64,000 nucleotides of DNA from Selaginella moellendorffii (Eukaryota; Streptophyta; Lycopodiopsida; Selaginellales; Selaginellaceae). Below the pieces are notes generated by a model. The model searched no databases, was not told the DNA's origin, and saw nothing but the letters and a program-made list of their open reading frames with translations. Shown here piece by piece: positions 11,106 to 22,726 of this stretch. Where the stretch lies: assembly GCF_000143415.4 (NCBI RefSeq), contig NW_003314280.1, positions 186,001-250,000 on the forward strand. Direction: 5' to 3'. The position numbers and the translations under genes were made by a program. Each line of letters starts with the position of its first letter. Position 1 is the first letter of the stretch.

Positions 11106-13119
11106 ATTCAAGCATATTCTAAGTATATCCCTACCATTCCACTTCCCTACAAGTTTGCTTAAACAAACAAAAAATTCTTGGAAACATCAAAACTAAGAGC
11201 AATTCTTATTAAAGGTTAGATTACAAAATATAAATAAAAGATAAAATATGTTTAAAACATCTTACAAAACTGAAATTTTCTCACAATTAACTCAATAATT
11301 TAGATCTCATAAATATAGTACAAATATAAAATAATAAGAAATAACTATTCACCATCTATAAAAAGAAAATTTTAAAAGTATACAGCTCCAATGCTATATT
11401 TGTATTAGGATTTTGATAGTTATTTGATTAATTTCAATCTAGACCATTTGCTTTTGTATATAACTTAAAAAATTTGGGCTAATCAAATATGCATATTTTT
11501 TTAATCTATGCACTCATATTAGCGGCTCCATTTTGGGGCTTAAGGATTTGTATTTCACACATAGATGCCATTCTTAGGGCTTGCATCCTTAAATTTTGAA
11601 TAGGACTTATGGAAGTTGTGAATGAGATTCTTTTATGTGGTCGAAGGTGTGGTTCAAGTATATCACCACTTGATATTGGCATCGGAAAGTCCCAAAAAAG
11701 TGAGTCTTCCTCGAGGAGTAGCATGTCAAGAGGGCATGACTCTCCACTTTAGTTCATATATGATCATGCATGTTAGCAATGTGGTGGATAAAAAACAAGG
11801 GAACGACTTTGGGATCTTAGGAATAGTATAAAGTTTTTCTCAAAAAGTTGAGGATGTGATCCAGATAAATATTTGACTTAGCAAACTGGCTAATATGATT
11901 GTGATAAATAACTACAGTTGGAATCATGGGAATGATGGAAACTCTTGGATGATAAAGGAGTCATAAAATTATCCTCATATAATTGAGGATAGTGCTCAAG
12001 AATTTAAAATACCAGAAAGTGGTGTTTGGTATCATAAGGGCATTAAATAATGCCCAAAGGACCAAGTCCCTAGTGAAAAATAAATAAAAGGTACTATTCA
12101 ATATTTAAGATTGTAAAGATGAGAGAAGTCCGTGTATGCACATGTGCACTTAAACTAAAAGAGCACTAAAGAAGGAAATTCTAAATTGTCAATAAGTCAA
12201 ACATACTTGACATAGTGATGAGAAATTTATATTGTTTATTTGCTCTTGCTAGTGTTGGGAACCCCCATAATATTGAACTTAATCCCTCAATAATGCTAAA
12301 TGATAACTTACTTTATCTGCCAAACACTCTCGCTATCATATCTTATATGTTGGTCCTATTTAGGTCCCATGAGTTATTTATGATAAATGCTTAAATCTAT
12401 CAATGAAGCATATATGTAGAATGTAGAGATTGTCATTCCACATTCTCTACATGTAGAATGTAAAATGTAATGGTTACTCTCAACAATTGGTTGTTACAAC
12501 CATTTTGAAGAACCAAGAATAGGAAAAATTAATAGAAATATACCTCGAGAAGTTCCTCGGTTATAGGCATAATTTAGATAATCATCATCATAGTTAACTA
12601 ATTCTTCTATATTTGGATTTGCACACCTTCATTATGGTAAAACTTCTTGCATGTTTGGTTCTCTTGTTTTGGAGGAACTTGCTCCACTTCCTCCTCCCAT
12701 CATAAAGGAATTTCTTATAATTTTTTCTCGTTGGTATCTTCACTCTCTTCACCATTGGCACTAATAGTGTTGACATTTTCATAGCCACCATATTTGTTAT
12801 CTAGCACGTTTTCATTATTGCCTCTAGAATCCTTTTAGTAAGTTGGTGCATAGCTGGGATCTCCAATTCTCAAGGGCAAGATCACTTTATCACTACTGGA
12901 AAGTTGTTGAGTACATGCTTTAGTCTCTCATACTATGCCTCAGGAGTTAATTGCATACCAGTGTTTCAAGAGGAATGCCTCTATGTCAGAGACGTTGCTA
13001 GCTTACCAGACATGGGCAGCGGCAGGCGAGGCACTCCCACCCACGCATTCACCCGTGCCCATGCCCTTGTGCTGGTTTGCCATTGTACCAAGCTTGGGTG
13101 GTAGTGATCAAGGCACTTG

Positions 13120-13230
13120 GCACACCCACACCCTTGCACCCACATCCTCACCCTCACCCTCACACCCTCACACCTATACCCATATGCCTGCACCTCACCC
13201 TTACACCCATGCCCTAGCCCTTGCATTTGT
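13120..13230. repeat. Degenerate CACCCT/CACCCA hexamer tract
   Basis: A strand-asymmetric, C-rich run of hexamer-like units (CACCCA, CACCCT, CTCACC, TACACCC) standing inside AT-rich DNA. On the minus strand it gives runs of GGG spaced by 2-7 bases and could fold as a G-quadruplex. It is not the plant telomere repeat. ORFs across it are composition artefacts. Confidence 0.7.
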
Positions 13231-14730
13231 GCTTGGTCTGGCCTAGTCCATGCCAATTCGCCGGCATACTAGGTATGGGGCACGGAGGTGGGTGTGGTTG
13301 GGAGTAGGTAAGAAGGAGAAGGAAGAAGAATAAAAAGAGGATACTTACTCTTGGTGGTAGGGTACTTTATGGCTGCCCTAACTCTAACCTAACTCTTATC
13401 ATGGTTGTTCATTATGAATGGAAACATATCCATTTATTTCCACATTTATTTTGTTGTAATTTAAAATTTCTACTCCTTTCCAGATTTGATGATATGGCAA
13501 AATCCTTATGAGTTCTGACCTATTAATATAGGTGTGCCATAATGTGACTATGCCATCTATAATATCACAGCTATATGTGTGGAATGTATAAATTAATGGC
13601 AATACAAAATGACAAACAAGAATTGTATGTTTTCTTGCACACCATGGAACCTTGTCATAAATTTTTAAAATCATAAATTCATATAATTCTTGTACTTATT
13701 CTACATTCATGTCATATGAAGGTGCTATTTCTAGAGCAATGTGACATATAATTGGCAATATATGATATATGGTAGTACACAAATGGAATTGCTTAAAGTT
13801 ATTAATTAGAGTAACTTTAGTAGAAAAAAAAGAAATATCATTTCAAGCATGTGCTATTATGTGAAAGGTAGGAATGATTTTATTCTAGGATCTAACAAAT
13901 AATAAAGTGGAATTGTCTTTTAGTTTCAAATAGTGCACACATATTTAGTATGTATAAAAGCTAAAAATCACCTTCTTCTATACTTATTTCAATGAAGTAT
14001 AAAGGACTTTGTTCTACAATCTTAAAAGTCTACATTATTTTACAATCTTTACACTGAATTCAAAAACATGATAGACCTTTTATAAAAGTGTAAACTTCTA
14101 AAACATAAAGGCAACCAAATGGAGAGCTAAAGTCTTGTTTTATAAAGTTTTTTTGCCAAAATTTTGATCTTTGTCTTGGCTCTATATCATAAGAGGTTGT
14201 GATTTGCAATGACATTAGTGTAGTTAAACACTCATTTCTTTTGGGTGTGGGTGAAAGTGAATAACATTAGGATTTATCAAGGAAATTTAAGTTTTTGGAT
14301 TTCCAGTTAAAGTGCCAAACTATGCTCATGCCAAAATAAATGAAGTAAGAGTTGGTCATCATCATTCACTCCTCTTCTAGTTCCAATAGAGATGCCACTC
14401 TAGTGCCAACCATGAACCATTTGACTGTTTCTTGTGATGTTAGTGTTGTTATTTGCAATTCTTTTCTTTATGGCCATATTAAATTACACTCTCTTCATGT
14501 GAGGCTCAATTAACTTTTTGAGGTTGCCATCTATGGTTCATGAGGACCATGAGAATATTCTAAAAATATTTTAGGATCTAGGACTTCCTTGTACATTTGC
14601 AGAAGGAAATTAAGAAGTGGAACAACCAAAGTTATCTTGACACCTGGATTGAATGGCAAATCCATTACTAAAAAGTTGGTGTCCTCTGATTGTTGAACTG
14701 GTCTGCAGCAAAAAAGTGTTTTACCTAGGG

Positions 14731-15233
14731 AATGACAGTTTGTCTGCAAGTCACATGAAAAATGAATAGTTGTAGGATCCGTGTCTCCAGAGCCTCTTCT
14801 GTAAGAGGAAAGTTCTCCTCCACAAGCAGATCCTGGGACAATGGCGCTCCTTGATGCCAAGGAGGATGAGCCTCCTGGTTAGCGATCCCTCTTGGATGCT
14901 TGCATCAAGACAGCAGGCTGTGTAAAGGTGCTGAGCAACAAGCAAGCAGAGAAAGTTGGAAATAGAGAGATTTCAACACAACCCAGATTACATAACAAAC
15001 TCTCTCAGCAGGAATTTAGGAAGAAAGCTGCTTGTGGCTGAAGAGCTAGTAGCAGAAGGCGTGCAGCTAAAGGCCAAGACCAGGGGCGGTGAGCAATCAA
15101 GCAAGGAGATTTAGCAAGGCCAAGAGGAAGCTTAGTTGATTGATAAGTTGTATGCTACGAGATTCAGGCTGGCATGTAGTTATGCCCAGTAATTTTTCAT
15201 GTGACTACAAAGTCGCAGACAAAGTCGTCATTA
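14731..15233. repeat. Short inverted repeat flanking a 430-base segment
   Basis: The arm at 14731-14764, reverse complemented, matches 15192-15233 over about 34 bases with one 8-base insertion (shared blocks ATTTTTCATGTGACT and GCAGACAAA). The enclosed segment returns to moderate GC and has pyrimidine-rich tracts on the minus strand. The right arm abuts the HIPL relic. It could be a decayed foldback element or an LTR remnant; no target-site duplication is clear. Confidence 0.45.
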
Positions 15234-15244
15234 CTTCTTCGTAC

Positions 15245-15466
15245 GCTTGTTTGATAAGCTCAGTAGAAAAAGCACAGACAGAGGAGATATTGGCCGAATC
15301 GTCCGACGCAGAGCAGCAGAGTACTGGTAGCATTTCTGAGCGAACCGACATCCTGCAATGGAGCCTCTGACACGAGGTAAGAAAATTTCAAACTTTGGTA
15401 CCGCTCACCTCGATTGAGGCAGAGGGGAAGAGCTGAAGCAGCGGTAACAACGAGCAAAGCCGCCAT
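15245..15466 (-). pseudogene. Truncated HIPL copy (exons 1-2 plus intron piece)
   Basis: The minus strand begins with a signal peptide MAALLVVTAASALPLCLNR, closely matching the HIPL start (PLCLN at the same place), then intron 1, then EAPLQDVGSLR matching HIPL EAPLRDVGQLR. After the SDDSA-like region the match jumps directly to a piece of a HIPL intron at about 6652-6690 (GATAAGCTCAG block), so about 1.4 kb of gene is deleted. No downstream exons remain. It is a dead partial copy whose 5' flank runs into the 3' flank of ATG3. Confidence 0.85.
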
Positions 15467-15729
15467 CCTCCTCAATCGTCCTTTTGAAAGCTACATGGGA
15501 CCCTACAGCCATAACTTTGTCCTGCTACTCACTCGACTCTTGCTTGTAGCTATGCGACTGCCTTGCTCGCAGTCGTGTTCCCCGTGTTGACTCGCAGCCG
15601 CTAGGTTCCTACCAAAGAAAATGCCGTCGTGACACCGGAAACTTCTAAAGAATGCGCTGTCTTGGTATTTATCTAGGTGTAAGCTGTACAGAACATTATC
15701 TCGTCCATAATGTACCGGTTTTATGTACC

Positions 15730-17109
15730 TCATGACGCTCCAACCGTGAACTCCATCGTATAGTCGTACTCAATTGTTGGAATGACCGACGCCATGAACT
15801 TGAGGAACAGAAAAAGGTACCTGCGCAAGAATGTCCACTGTCAACAAGCCAAGCAGGGAAAACAAAAGAGATCCTTACTTATCAACTTCGGGTTCCACCC
15901 CTCGTGACAACAAAATGGCGATGATCTTTTTCATAACCGGGGCATGGCGGCAAGGATGAACTGATGCATGCTTCCCAGCCATGTGTGGATGGTCCTCAAT
16001 TGTAACCTGTGTGCCAATATCAGTTCCAATAAAAATCCCATCGTTCTCCAACTTACAGTCTGTCGAGCATGATCTTGACTGACATCTTCAAAGACGAGCT
16101 CGGGATCCAAAAGCATTCGAGACTGTGAGTTCAAATTTATGTCAGCAAACTGTATGTAACACAGACGAAAATGCTTAATTACCTCGTCATATCCAGTTAG
16201 CCATACTCTTGGAACTTGGAAGTACTGGTCATACCTGTAGTGAGTACCTTAAAAGGACTGAACTTGAAACTCTAGAACGTTAGCTTACGTGATGCTTATA
16301 TCGTAGGTCCGAGTACGCAGGATATTGTTATCATCCGGCTCATGAGCTATTAGATAGGGTGCATGTACTGCAGTCTGCGTAATGAACTGAATTTGACGGA
16401 AAATAAGAGAGAGAAGGAATTTTCCAAAGTGAATACCTCGTCCCGCGTCACAAGGTTATCGGAGCTATCAAAATCGGACATATCCGGAACATCATCCTCG
16501 TGATTTACGTATGTATCGTCAGAGATCAGGATCTGAGGTCTGTCTTCTGTGTCCGCCATGTCCATGGATGGAACTGTGTCATCGTCGTCCTTAAGAGGTC
16601 CTGGAACTTGGCAATCAAAACATGAGCTAGAAACGAAACAGCATACCCCCAGGAGCTCCGTGAGTCGCTAGCCACCCTTCCCCGTCTTCTCCATCGAGCA
16701 AAACTTCCCCACCAGCAGCTGCGTATTCCTCTTCAAACGCGGCCGCTCGTCGCAAGCATGGAACTGAAAAGGAAAAAAAGAATGAAAACTCTATCCAAAA
16801 GCTTCTCAAAGGCATTACCATTCCTAGTGATCAAAAACTGCTTGTCTTTCGGTAAATGTCCCTTCTGTTTGGAAGGGTCGCCACTCTCCCTGCGAGAAAG
16901 AGGAGGAAGAAAATAGGTAAACAAGGGAATTTAGGTAGCGTATCATACCAGGACCAGGTAGGGCACTTGGCGACGAGATTGTCACCGGCCTGGACGAATT
17001 CCGCGGGAGTCAGCACGCCTTTCTCGACGAATGCCGAGACCGTGCGAGGACTGGTTATTCGCTCCACGAAACTTTTCATGCCCTCGTGCAATCGCTGCTT
17101 GAACGCCAT
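15730..17109 (-). CDS. ATG3: Autophagy-related protein 3 (E2-like enzyme)
   Basis: ATG3 is the E2-like enzyme that passes ATG8 from ATG7 to phosphatidylethanolamine during autophagosome formation in the cytosol. Exons on the minus strand give [20 protein letters not shown] with [73 protein letters not shown], an acidic [10 protein letters not shown] segment, [18 protein letters not shown], the active-site Cys in [22 protein letters not shown], and the end [20 protein letters not shown] with GAS. Stop is at 15730-15732. Introns are short. All family landmarks and the catalytic Cys are present. Debris of its 3' half lies near 8.6-9.0 kb. Confidence 0.93.
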
Positions 17110-17171
17110 CGTTGCCTTCGCAGCGAAGAACCAGGAACCCTAAACTCGACTTTTAAGTCTTCTCGCTTCCT

Positions 17172-18272
17172 TTATAATCCAAACTTTTCAAAAGGGACAC
17201 AGTATCTCTTCCAAGTTCTAAAATCGCCATCACTCAGCGCCAGTCCAATCCCCTGCTGCTGCTGCTCCTCGCCCTCCTTCTTCCCCACCCCCAGATAATA
17301 CATTCTCAAGCTCCCATCTTCCATCTTCACCACATAGGGAGTAGCAACGATCCAATTGTCCCACACCTCCTCCCCTCGCCGAGCTCTCAAGATCGGACCC
17401 CCGGGCTCGTCTCCGCACTGCTCGTCTCTCCTCCACACTAAACCATCCTCCGACGTCGCCAGCCCGATCGCAAACTCGTACTGATAGTTGGATCCCTCGT
17501 AGAACATGACGAACTCGTCTCCGATCCTCAAGACATGCCGCACGGACACGCCACCTTCGTCCCACGAACCGGGCTTGCCACACTCCAGCACCTTTCCCTG
17601 CTTGTGCCACAACAGGCCATCGTCCGAGGTCGCAACTCCAGCTGAGAAGAAGCCCATGTTGTTGTGGCCTCCGTTCTCTCGCGTGTGGTAGCTCATGAGC
17701 CACTTATCTCCTGCTGTCCGGGGAGGAAGAACTCTCGGCCACGATGCCCCGTTTTGATCCCACTCTCCCTCTTTCCCGACGCATAGCACCGGCTTCTCAA
17801 TCCTCTCGAAGTTCAGTCCATCTTCCGACGTTGCGACCCCACTCTGGAGCTTCACACCCCTCCGCACGCTCCCAAACAGTGCCACTTCCTCCATGCCTGC
17901 TCCAAAGTAGAACATCCACCACCTGTCGTTGTGACGGATCACGTCCCCGACGCCGATATGCACCGCGTCGAACGCCGACGGATCATCTGACGGATCCATC
18001 ACGGCTCCTTCGTACAGCGGGCCTTTGGCTCGCTCGAACCTGTAACCATCTTCGCTTGTAGCCATCCCGATGCGGCCCGTTGGCAGGAAAACGTTGAAAG
18101 GCTTGACACCAAAGTTCCACTCGTCCCTTGCTCGTCCATAGTAGTACATCCTGTAGCAGCTGTTCTTCTCACACTTCGCGACCACTGCTCCGGAGAATGC
18201 CTTCCTGTCCCACCAATTTGAGTCCGGCGCGGCTGGTAAAAGCACAGCTCCAGAGCTCCAGGAGTCCGCCAT
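17172..18272 (-). CDS. GH43-like five-bladed beta-propeller protein
   Basis: A 366-residue intronless frame with the repeat logic of the arabinanase/levansucrase/invertase (GH43-like) propeller: blades repeat patterns such as GMATSEDGYRFER, GVATSEDGLNFER, GVATSDDGLLWHK and GLATSEDGLVWRR, alternating with YRMYYYGR, WWMFYFGAG, EFVMFYEGSN and LRMYYLGVG. There is no signal peptide, so it is probably cytosolic or plastid-located. A plant protein of this architecture is widespread, but its substrate is unknown. The reading ends with RYCVPFEKFGL. It is 62 bases upstream of the neighbouring ATG3 start in the same orientation, which makes an unusually tight pair. Confidence 0.75.
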   Translation of the reverse strand: MADSWSSGAVLLPAAPDSNWWDRKAFSGAVVAKCEKNSCYRMYYYGRARDEWNFGVKPFNVFLPTGRIGMATSEDGYRFERAKGPLYEGAVMDPSDDPSAFDAVHIGVGDVIRHNDRWWMFYFGAGMEEVALFGSVRRGVKLQSGVATSEDGLNFERIEKPVLCVGKEGEWDQNGASWPRVLPPRTAGDKWLMSYHTRENGGHNNMGFFSAGVATSDDGLLWHKQGKVLECGKPGSWDEGGVSVRHVLRIGDEFVMFYEGSNYQYEFAIGLATSEDGLVWRRDEQCGDEPGGPILRARRGEEVWDNWIVATPYVVKMEDGSLRMYYLGVGKKEGEEQQQQGIGLALSDGDFRTWKRYCVPFEKFGL

Positions 18273-18367
18273 AGATCCTAGCTCCTCTGGATAAGGTAAG
18301 GTTGTAGACCTTGATTATAGCTAGAGAGCTGACTAATTAGCTAATGTCACCGCCTAAGCAATTCCTG

Positions 18368-20203
18368 TCACTCTGCTTCTTCCACTGTAACCTCAGACGT
18401 GCTCTCTCTGATCTCTGAACTGGACGAGCCCTCCGCATTGTCAGTGCTAGTCCCGTTGCTATGCACATTGTCGTAGCTCGGATAAGAAACTGGACTCGGA
18501 GACTTATGTCTGATTGCAGCATCAACTCCCGGTAGAATTGTCTTTGGAACGGGTGGAGGAACCCAAGCCCTGCCTGCGGTCTCAATCTGTGCAGATGCAC
18601 TAAAAGCACCATCACTGCTAACCGTGTCCTGGTCCTCCATTTCCACAATTTTCACTGAGTTCTCTGTTATTTTGGCGTCTCCATCCCTCTGTCTCCACCA
18701 TGGTTGGGCGCTTGCACCGTTTTCTGACGGTACATGACTCTCCCACGGCTGCACCAGAAGAAGATCGTAGTAAACAAGAAACAAAAGGAGATGTGACGCC
18801 TTACCTTGGTCTTAGGCTGCAACATGGAGTTCGATGCCGGCTGAGTGGGATTTGGAGGTTTATCATTCACATCCTGACAGAAAGAAAGATTGTTCGGCTT
18901 CGCTCCACAAAAGAAAAATAAAATAAAACATTTACCCGTATGCCTGGTGGCTTTTCACCCCGCTCGACCATGGCCAAGATCTATAAATTTTCACGTAAGA
19001 AATCAGGAAAATAGAGCTAGAACTATTCAGCTGTACCTCAGAGTATTTAGCTGATGGAGCAAACCTGTCGGGATCAAAACTGTAGGGAGCAGAGGAAGGC
19101 CTTGCAGGCTCAAAAGCCACTCCAGTAGAATCCTGAAGGTAAAGAAATCTGTGAATGAAAAGAATGTACAGAAACACAAACCTTTGCGTCTCTTGGTACT
19201 TGTGCTGCAGATGAAAACGAGAAGATGCATCAGAAAGAGACACCAAGAAAAAGGACGAGCAGACCTTTATAGACATTGGTTTCGCTGGAAGTGACATTTC
19301 CTTTCTTCTGGAGTTGGATCAATGTGTCAAGCCGCAGCTTGATTTCCCGCGTTTGCGCCTCCATGGACTTGACAACAGTGTCAAAGTACCGACGTTCTGT
19401 GAACAAACCGGCTTGAGTACACTCTCAATAATCAATCAAGAAGCGCAACCTTCGTGTCTGGAGCTCACGAGTTCCCTCACAAGCGCAGCCATTTCCGTAG
19501 TGGCAGCAGTTAACGCGGCAGAAGCCTTGGATGCCTCCACGTCCAGTCTTGACTTCTTCTGCTCTGAGCTTTCCTCGTCAAGAACAATACGACGCAGCCA
19601 AGCTTTCATTCTTGGAAACAAATAAGTCTGCAAGAACAAAGAAGGTGTCAAGCGCCAACACGGGGAAAAAAAGAAACCTTTGTCACGACTGCTGCTCCTG
19701 CTCCAGCCGCACTAAGCACCCCAATAGCCAAAACCACTTGTGTCCATCGAGCACCCTTTCTTGGAACCACAGCCACAGCAGCAGTCTGTGCGGGCAATGC
19801 CACAGCAGTAACAGGGGCCCCCGTTGGAGCTGCTGGAACCGGAGCAGCGGAAGTAGTAGACGGTGGATCCTGGAAAGAAGCTCTCAGTATCAAGAGAGGC
19901 ATGAAACAAGCACATATATACCGGGACTCGCCGAAATGCCTCATCGATTTCTTCTCTGGTCAGGCCTTTGCGCTCAAGAAACGATCGCCTGTAGACAACG
20001 GGGGAGTTCTTCACCTTGGGATGGGAGAGGAAATTGACAGCATTCTGGACTTGATCTTCCCTCACGGGCTGCGGCGGGATGAATCGCCAATTGTCGCCTT
20101 TGTCGTCGCCCGCTGCCACTGGCGGCGCTGCCGGAGCTGCTGACGATGGCGGCGCCGCTGCTGGCGCCGTTGCTGCGGCTCCATTCACCTGAGCCTCCGC
20201 CAT
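18368..20203 (-). CDS. PEX14: Peroxin 14, peroxisomal docking protein
   Basis: Membrane-anchored docking protein of the peroxisomal import pore that binds PEX5 and PEX7 cargo receptors. The first exon has an Ala/Pro-rich leader and then the conserved PEX5-binding helices: REDQVQNAVNFLSHPKVKN, YRRSFLERKGLTREEIDEAF, RRVP. A hydrophobic segment follows in the next exons (TQVVLAIGVLSAAGAGAAVV), and then coiled-coil coding (SEQKKSRLDVEASKASAA). The C-terminus is Ser/Pro-rich and ends EVTVEEAE at 18368. The start at 20203 (MAEAQVNG) is preferred over an in-frame ATG four codons upstream because the plant proteins start in this way; either is possible. A 33-base relic of its 3' end lies near 9.0 kb. 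Confidence 0.88.
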
Positions 20204-20301
20204 TGCCACAAACAAGGAAAACTAAGAACCCTAGATATCCATTCATCCACCGTTTAAATTAATATTTCCTTTCCAGGCCTTTGGTGAAAGTTTGCGAAGT
20301 A

Positions 20302-22726
20302 TCAATAGCTTTGCATCTGGCTATTTCTGATCTCGCTGTTGAGCTGCGAGACCATGAACCGTATGTTCTCCAGCACAAGGCCGTAGTTTAGCTCTCGCTC
20401 CTTGGTCTCAACTTCTGCAAGAACAAAAAGGTGTGAAACTGGTCACAGATCGTCTTCTACTTTTGGAGACAACCTTCCTGGAGCACTTGGTTGCTGCTTT
20501 GTAACGCGTGGAACCTCGTCTTCAACTCCTCCAGGTTCCTATGCAGATCGCTGTCATCCAAAATCTGGCTGAAAGCCTCGAGCTTCTCGACTTGCTCCCT
20601 CACTTGCTCCTGGAGAAATGCCTTCTTCTCCTCGATCTTCTGCTTCTCGGCTTCTAATTTCTGCTCGCGTCGTACACGCTATCATGTTAAGTCTAGCAAC
20701 AGAAGAACACTCCACGTCCACTTACCGCGCATTTCGCATCACACTGGGATCTGCTCCCATCGAGGCGTTTGAAATCTTCCATCTCGTTTTCGAGCAAACT
20801 GATGGCCTGCTTTGTGCATGATATGTCCGTCTCGGTTTTGGCTTCGAAATCGTCCAGCTGCTTCAATTCCCCGCGATGAAACTCCAGCTCTGCATCACAA
20901 AAGAAATAGATGCTCATCACCGACATCTTAGTTACCTCTTTTGTAGTTCTCAACATCTTCAAACTTCTTCTCGTGATTTGTTTTTGATGCCTTGTAGGTC
21001 TCTGCTGCCACTATTCCCTGTAAAAAGGGAAGTTTTGCTTCAAAGAAAATATGGAACAAAACATACCTGACTAATCAGATGTAGCAGCTCACAGATTTTT
21101 TGCTGAGCTTCAAATGTCCGCTTTTGCTGCTCTTCTCGGAGGCTATCAAAGTTTTCGATATAGTTTTGCATCTTCCGTTCTTTCTGTTGCATTTCTAGGA
21201 ATTTCTCAATCCTTCCGCCTGGACCATAAACAAAAACATATGCAATATAAGATAGTTAGAAAAGAAAAGAAAAAAACCACCTTTTAGTTCTGAAATGGAC
21301 CGTTCTGCTTCGGCAATTTTCCCTTCGTGGAAGTGTATTTCGTTCTCAAGTACTTGGCTTTTCTCTTCCGCTTTGATGATCTCCAGATTATCCTGCCTAA
21401 TCTGCTCATTCAAAGCTTGCAACTTCAGGCACACATGAAAGCAAGACGGGTGTCACGTTACCTTGGACAGGAGCGCTTCCTTGGCCTCCTCAGCCGTTAG
21501 TTTGATCGACGGGTTTTCCATCCTCAATTTCTCAAGCTCTCCCTCGACAGTTAAAAGCTGGTCAGTCAGCATGACAAGCTTCTGCTTTGTAGGATTGGAC
21601 TTGAAAACATTCTGGAAATATATATAGATCTTGAGCATCAATCAGCAAATAGCAAATCCACAACTCGCCTGTTCCAACTCTTCATTTGACGTGCCGATCT
21701 CGCCAATAAGTGATTGCAGTCTCTCCACTTCTGTCTCCAGCTTCCTGTACTCTTGCTGGAGTTCCACGTACTGCACCTTTGCTTCTGGTGCCTGCAAGGC
21801 TAAAACGGAGACAATAAATTCCTAGACATCGCCTAAAGAACCACACCTCCTCCGCGATCTTGTGCTCGATTTCAACATCCAAACCTTGCGCTTTGTCATG
21901 GAGCTCCTTACCTTCCCTCTCTTTCCTGATCGTCGAATCAGTTTTGCAGAATGATTTGTACACGAAGAGGCTCACAGCGTTCTCTCCAGAAAAAGCTTGT
22001 CCGCCTTTTTTGTTTCTTTTGCGTTTCTCTCTTTCAGAGCCTCGAGCTCCTCCCTCAGTTCATCGGGCTCCACTCCTGCATTTACCTGCTTCAACAAGTT
22101 ACATACCACATGAAGCCTCCGGGTTGCGCTAACCTTTTCCATGACTGCAGTATAGTCGAGCAGCTGCAGCTTCAGTCCCTGCACTTCCTCCGCTAGAGCT
22201 TTCTGCCTGCAAGGTCTCGTAAGAATTGGTCCTTACATCCAAAGTCCTTACTTCTGCCCGACATGCACACTGGCGAACCTCTCCTTCTCCAGTTGCTCAA
22301 CCTCCTCCACCATTCGCTCGATCTCCTGCTGCAGCTCTTTCTTCTTGGAGCGCAATTTCCCTACGTAGTAGGACCGGTCGAGAATTTGTCTGCCAGGGCC
22401 TAGAGCCTCAGACAAAGATGTAAATCAATGTTACCAAAGATACAAGGGACCAACCTTGAAAAGAGGATCGCATGCTTATCATCCCTTGCTGCGTGAGAGG
22501 CCGAGACTCTACCTTGACATCGGTGTTGATGCTGGGAGAGCCTGGTTGGAAACAAGGTGTAAACGATCCAAGAATGTGTAAGCAGACCTGGTGTGGCGGG
22601 GCGCCCCTTGACGAGGCTCCTGGCCGAAGACGGGCGCAAAGGGCTGTTGGAGGAGGAGGGCCGGGCATGGCGGCTGGACGGTATACGAGGGGTGCCCAAA
22701 GGCGATGGATCCGTGGACGCATTCAT
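20302..22726 (-). CDS. IFT74: Intraflagellar transport protein 74
   Basis: Coiled-coil subunit of the IFT-B core that with IFT81 carries tubulin during cilium assembly. The first exon is basic and Ser/Pro-rich (as in IFT74 N-termini); splicing ATP-G-SPSINTDVKVESRPLTQQG gives the family hallmark, followed by GPGRQILDRSYYVGKLRSKK and then many heptad-rich exons (LKLQLLDYTAVMEKVNAGV, DELREELEALKERNAKETKK, TDQLLTVEGELEKLR, ETDISCTKQAISLLENEMED). It ends ERELNYGLVLENIRFMVSQL...MQSY with the stop at 20302-20304. About 13 short introns. Among land plants only lineages with motile sperm keep it, so it fits a lycophyte. Expression is expected in male gametophytes; no sequence evidence for that. Confidence 0.85.

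Larger units (their letters stand above)
10810..14730. other. AT-rich island without recognisable genes
   Basis: Base composition changes sharply from the GC-moderate gene space to long A/T runs. No frame here exceeds about 110 codons and none resembles a known protein. The stretch near 12540-12800, read on the minus strand, has charged gag-like residues broken by stops, which would suit an old retrotransposon, but I could not identify integrase, reverse transcriptase or transposase motifs. Most likely heavily decayed mobile DNA inserted between the two copies of a duplicated block. It contains an imperfect direct repeat (10925-11105), a C-rich hexamer tract (about 13120-13230) and a short palindrome near 12450. 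Confidence 0.6.

Noticed and set aside
12594-12791. Basic 65-codon frame in the AT-rich island
   Set aside because: Lys/Arg bias comes from base composition; no motif and stops on both sides.
13120-13230. Possible interstitial telomere repeat
   Set aside because: Units are CACCCT/CACCCA-like and variable, not the plant CCCTAAA repeat.
20302-22726. NDC80-type kinetochore or generic myosin-like coiled coil
   Set aside because: The N-terminal SPSINTDVKVESRPLTQQG and GPGRQILDRSYYVGKLRSK motifs are specific to IFT74.
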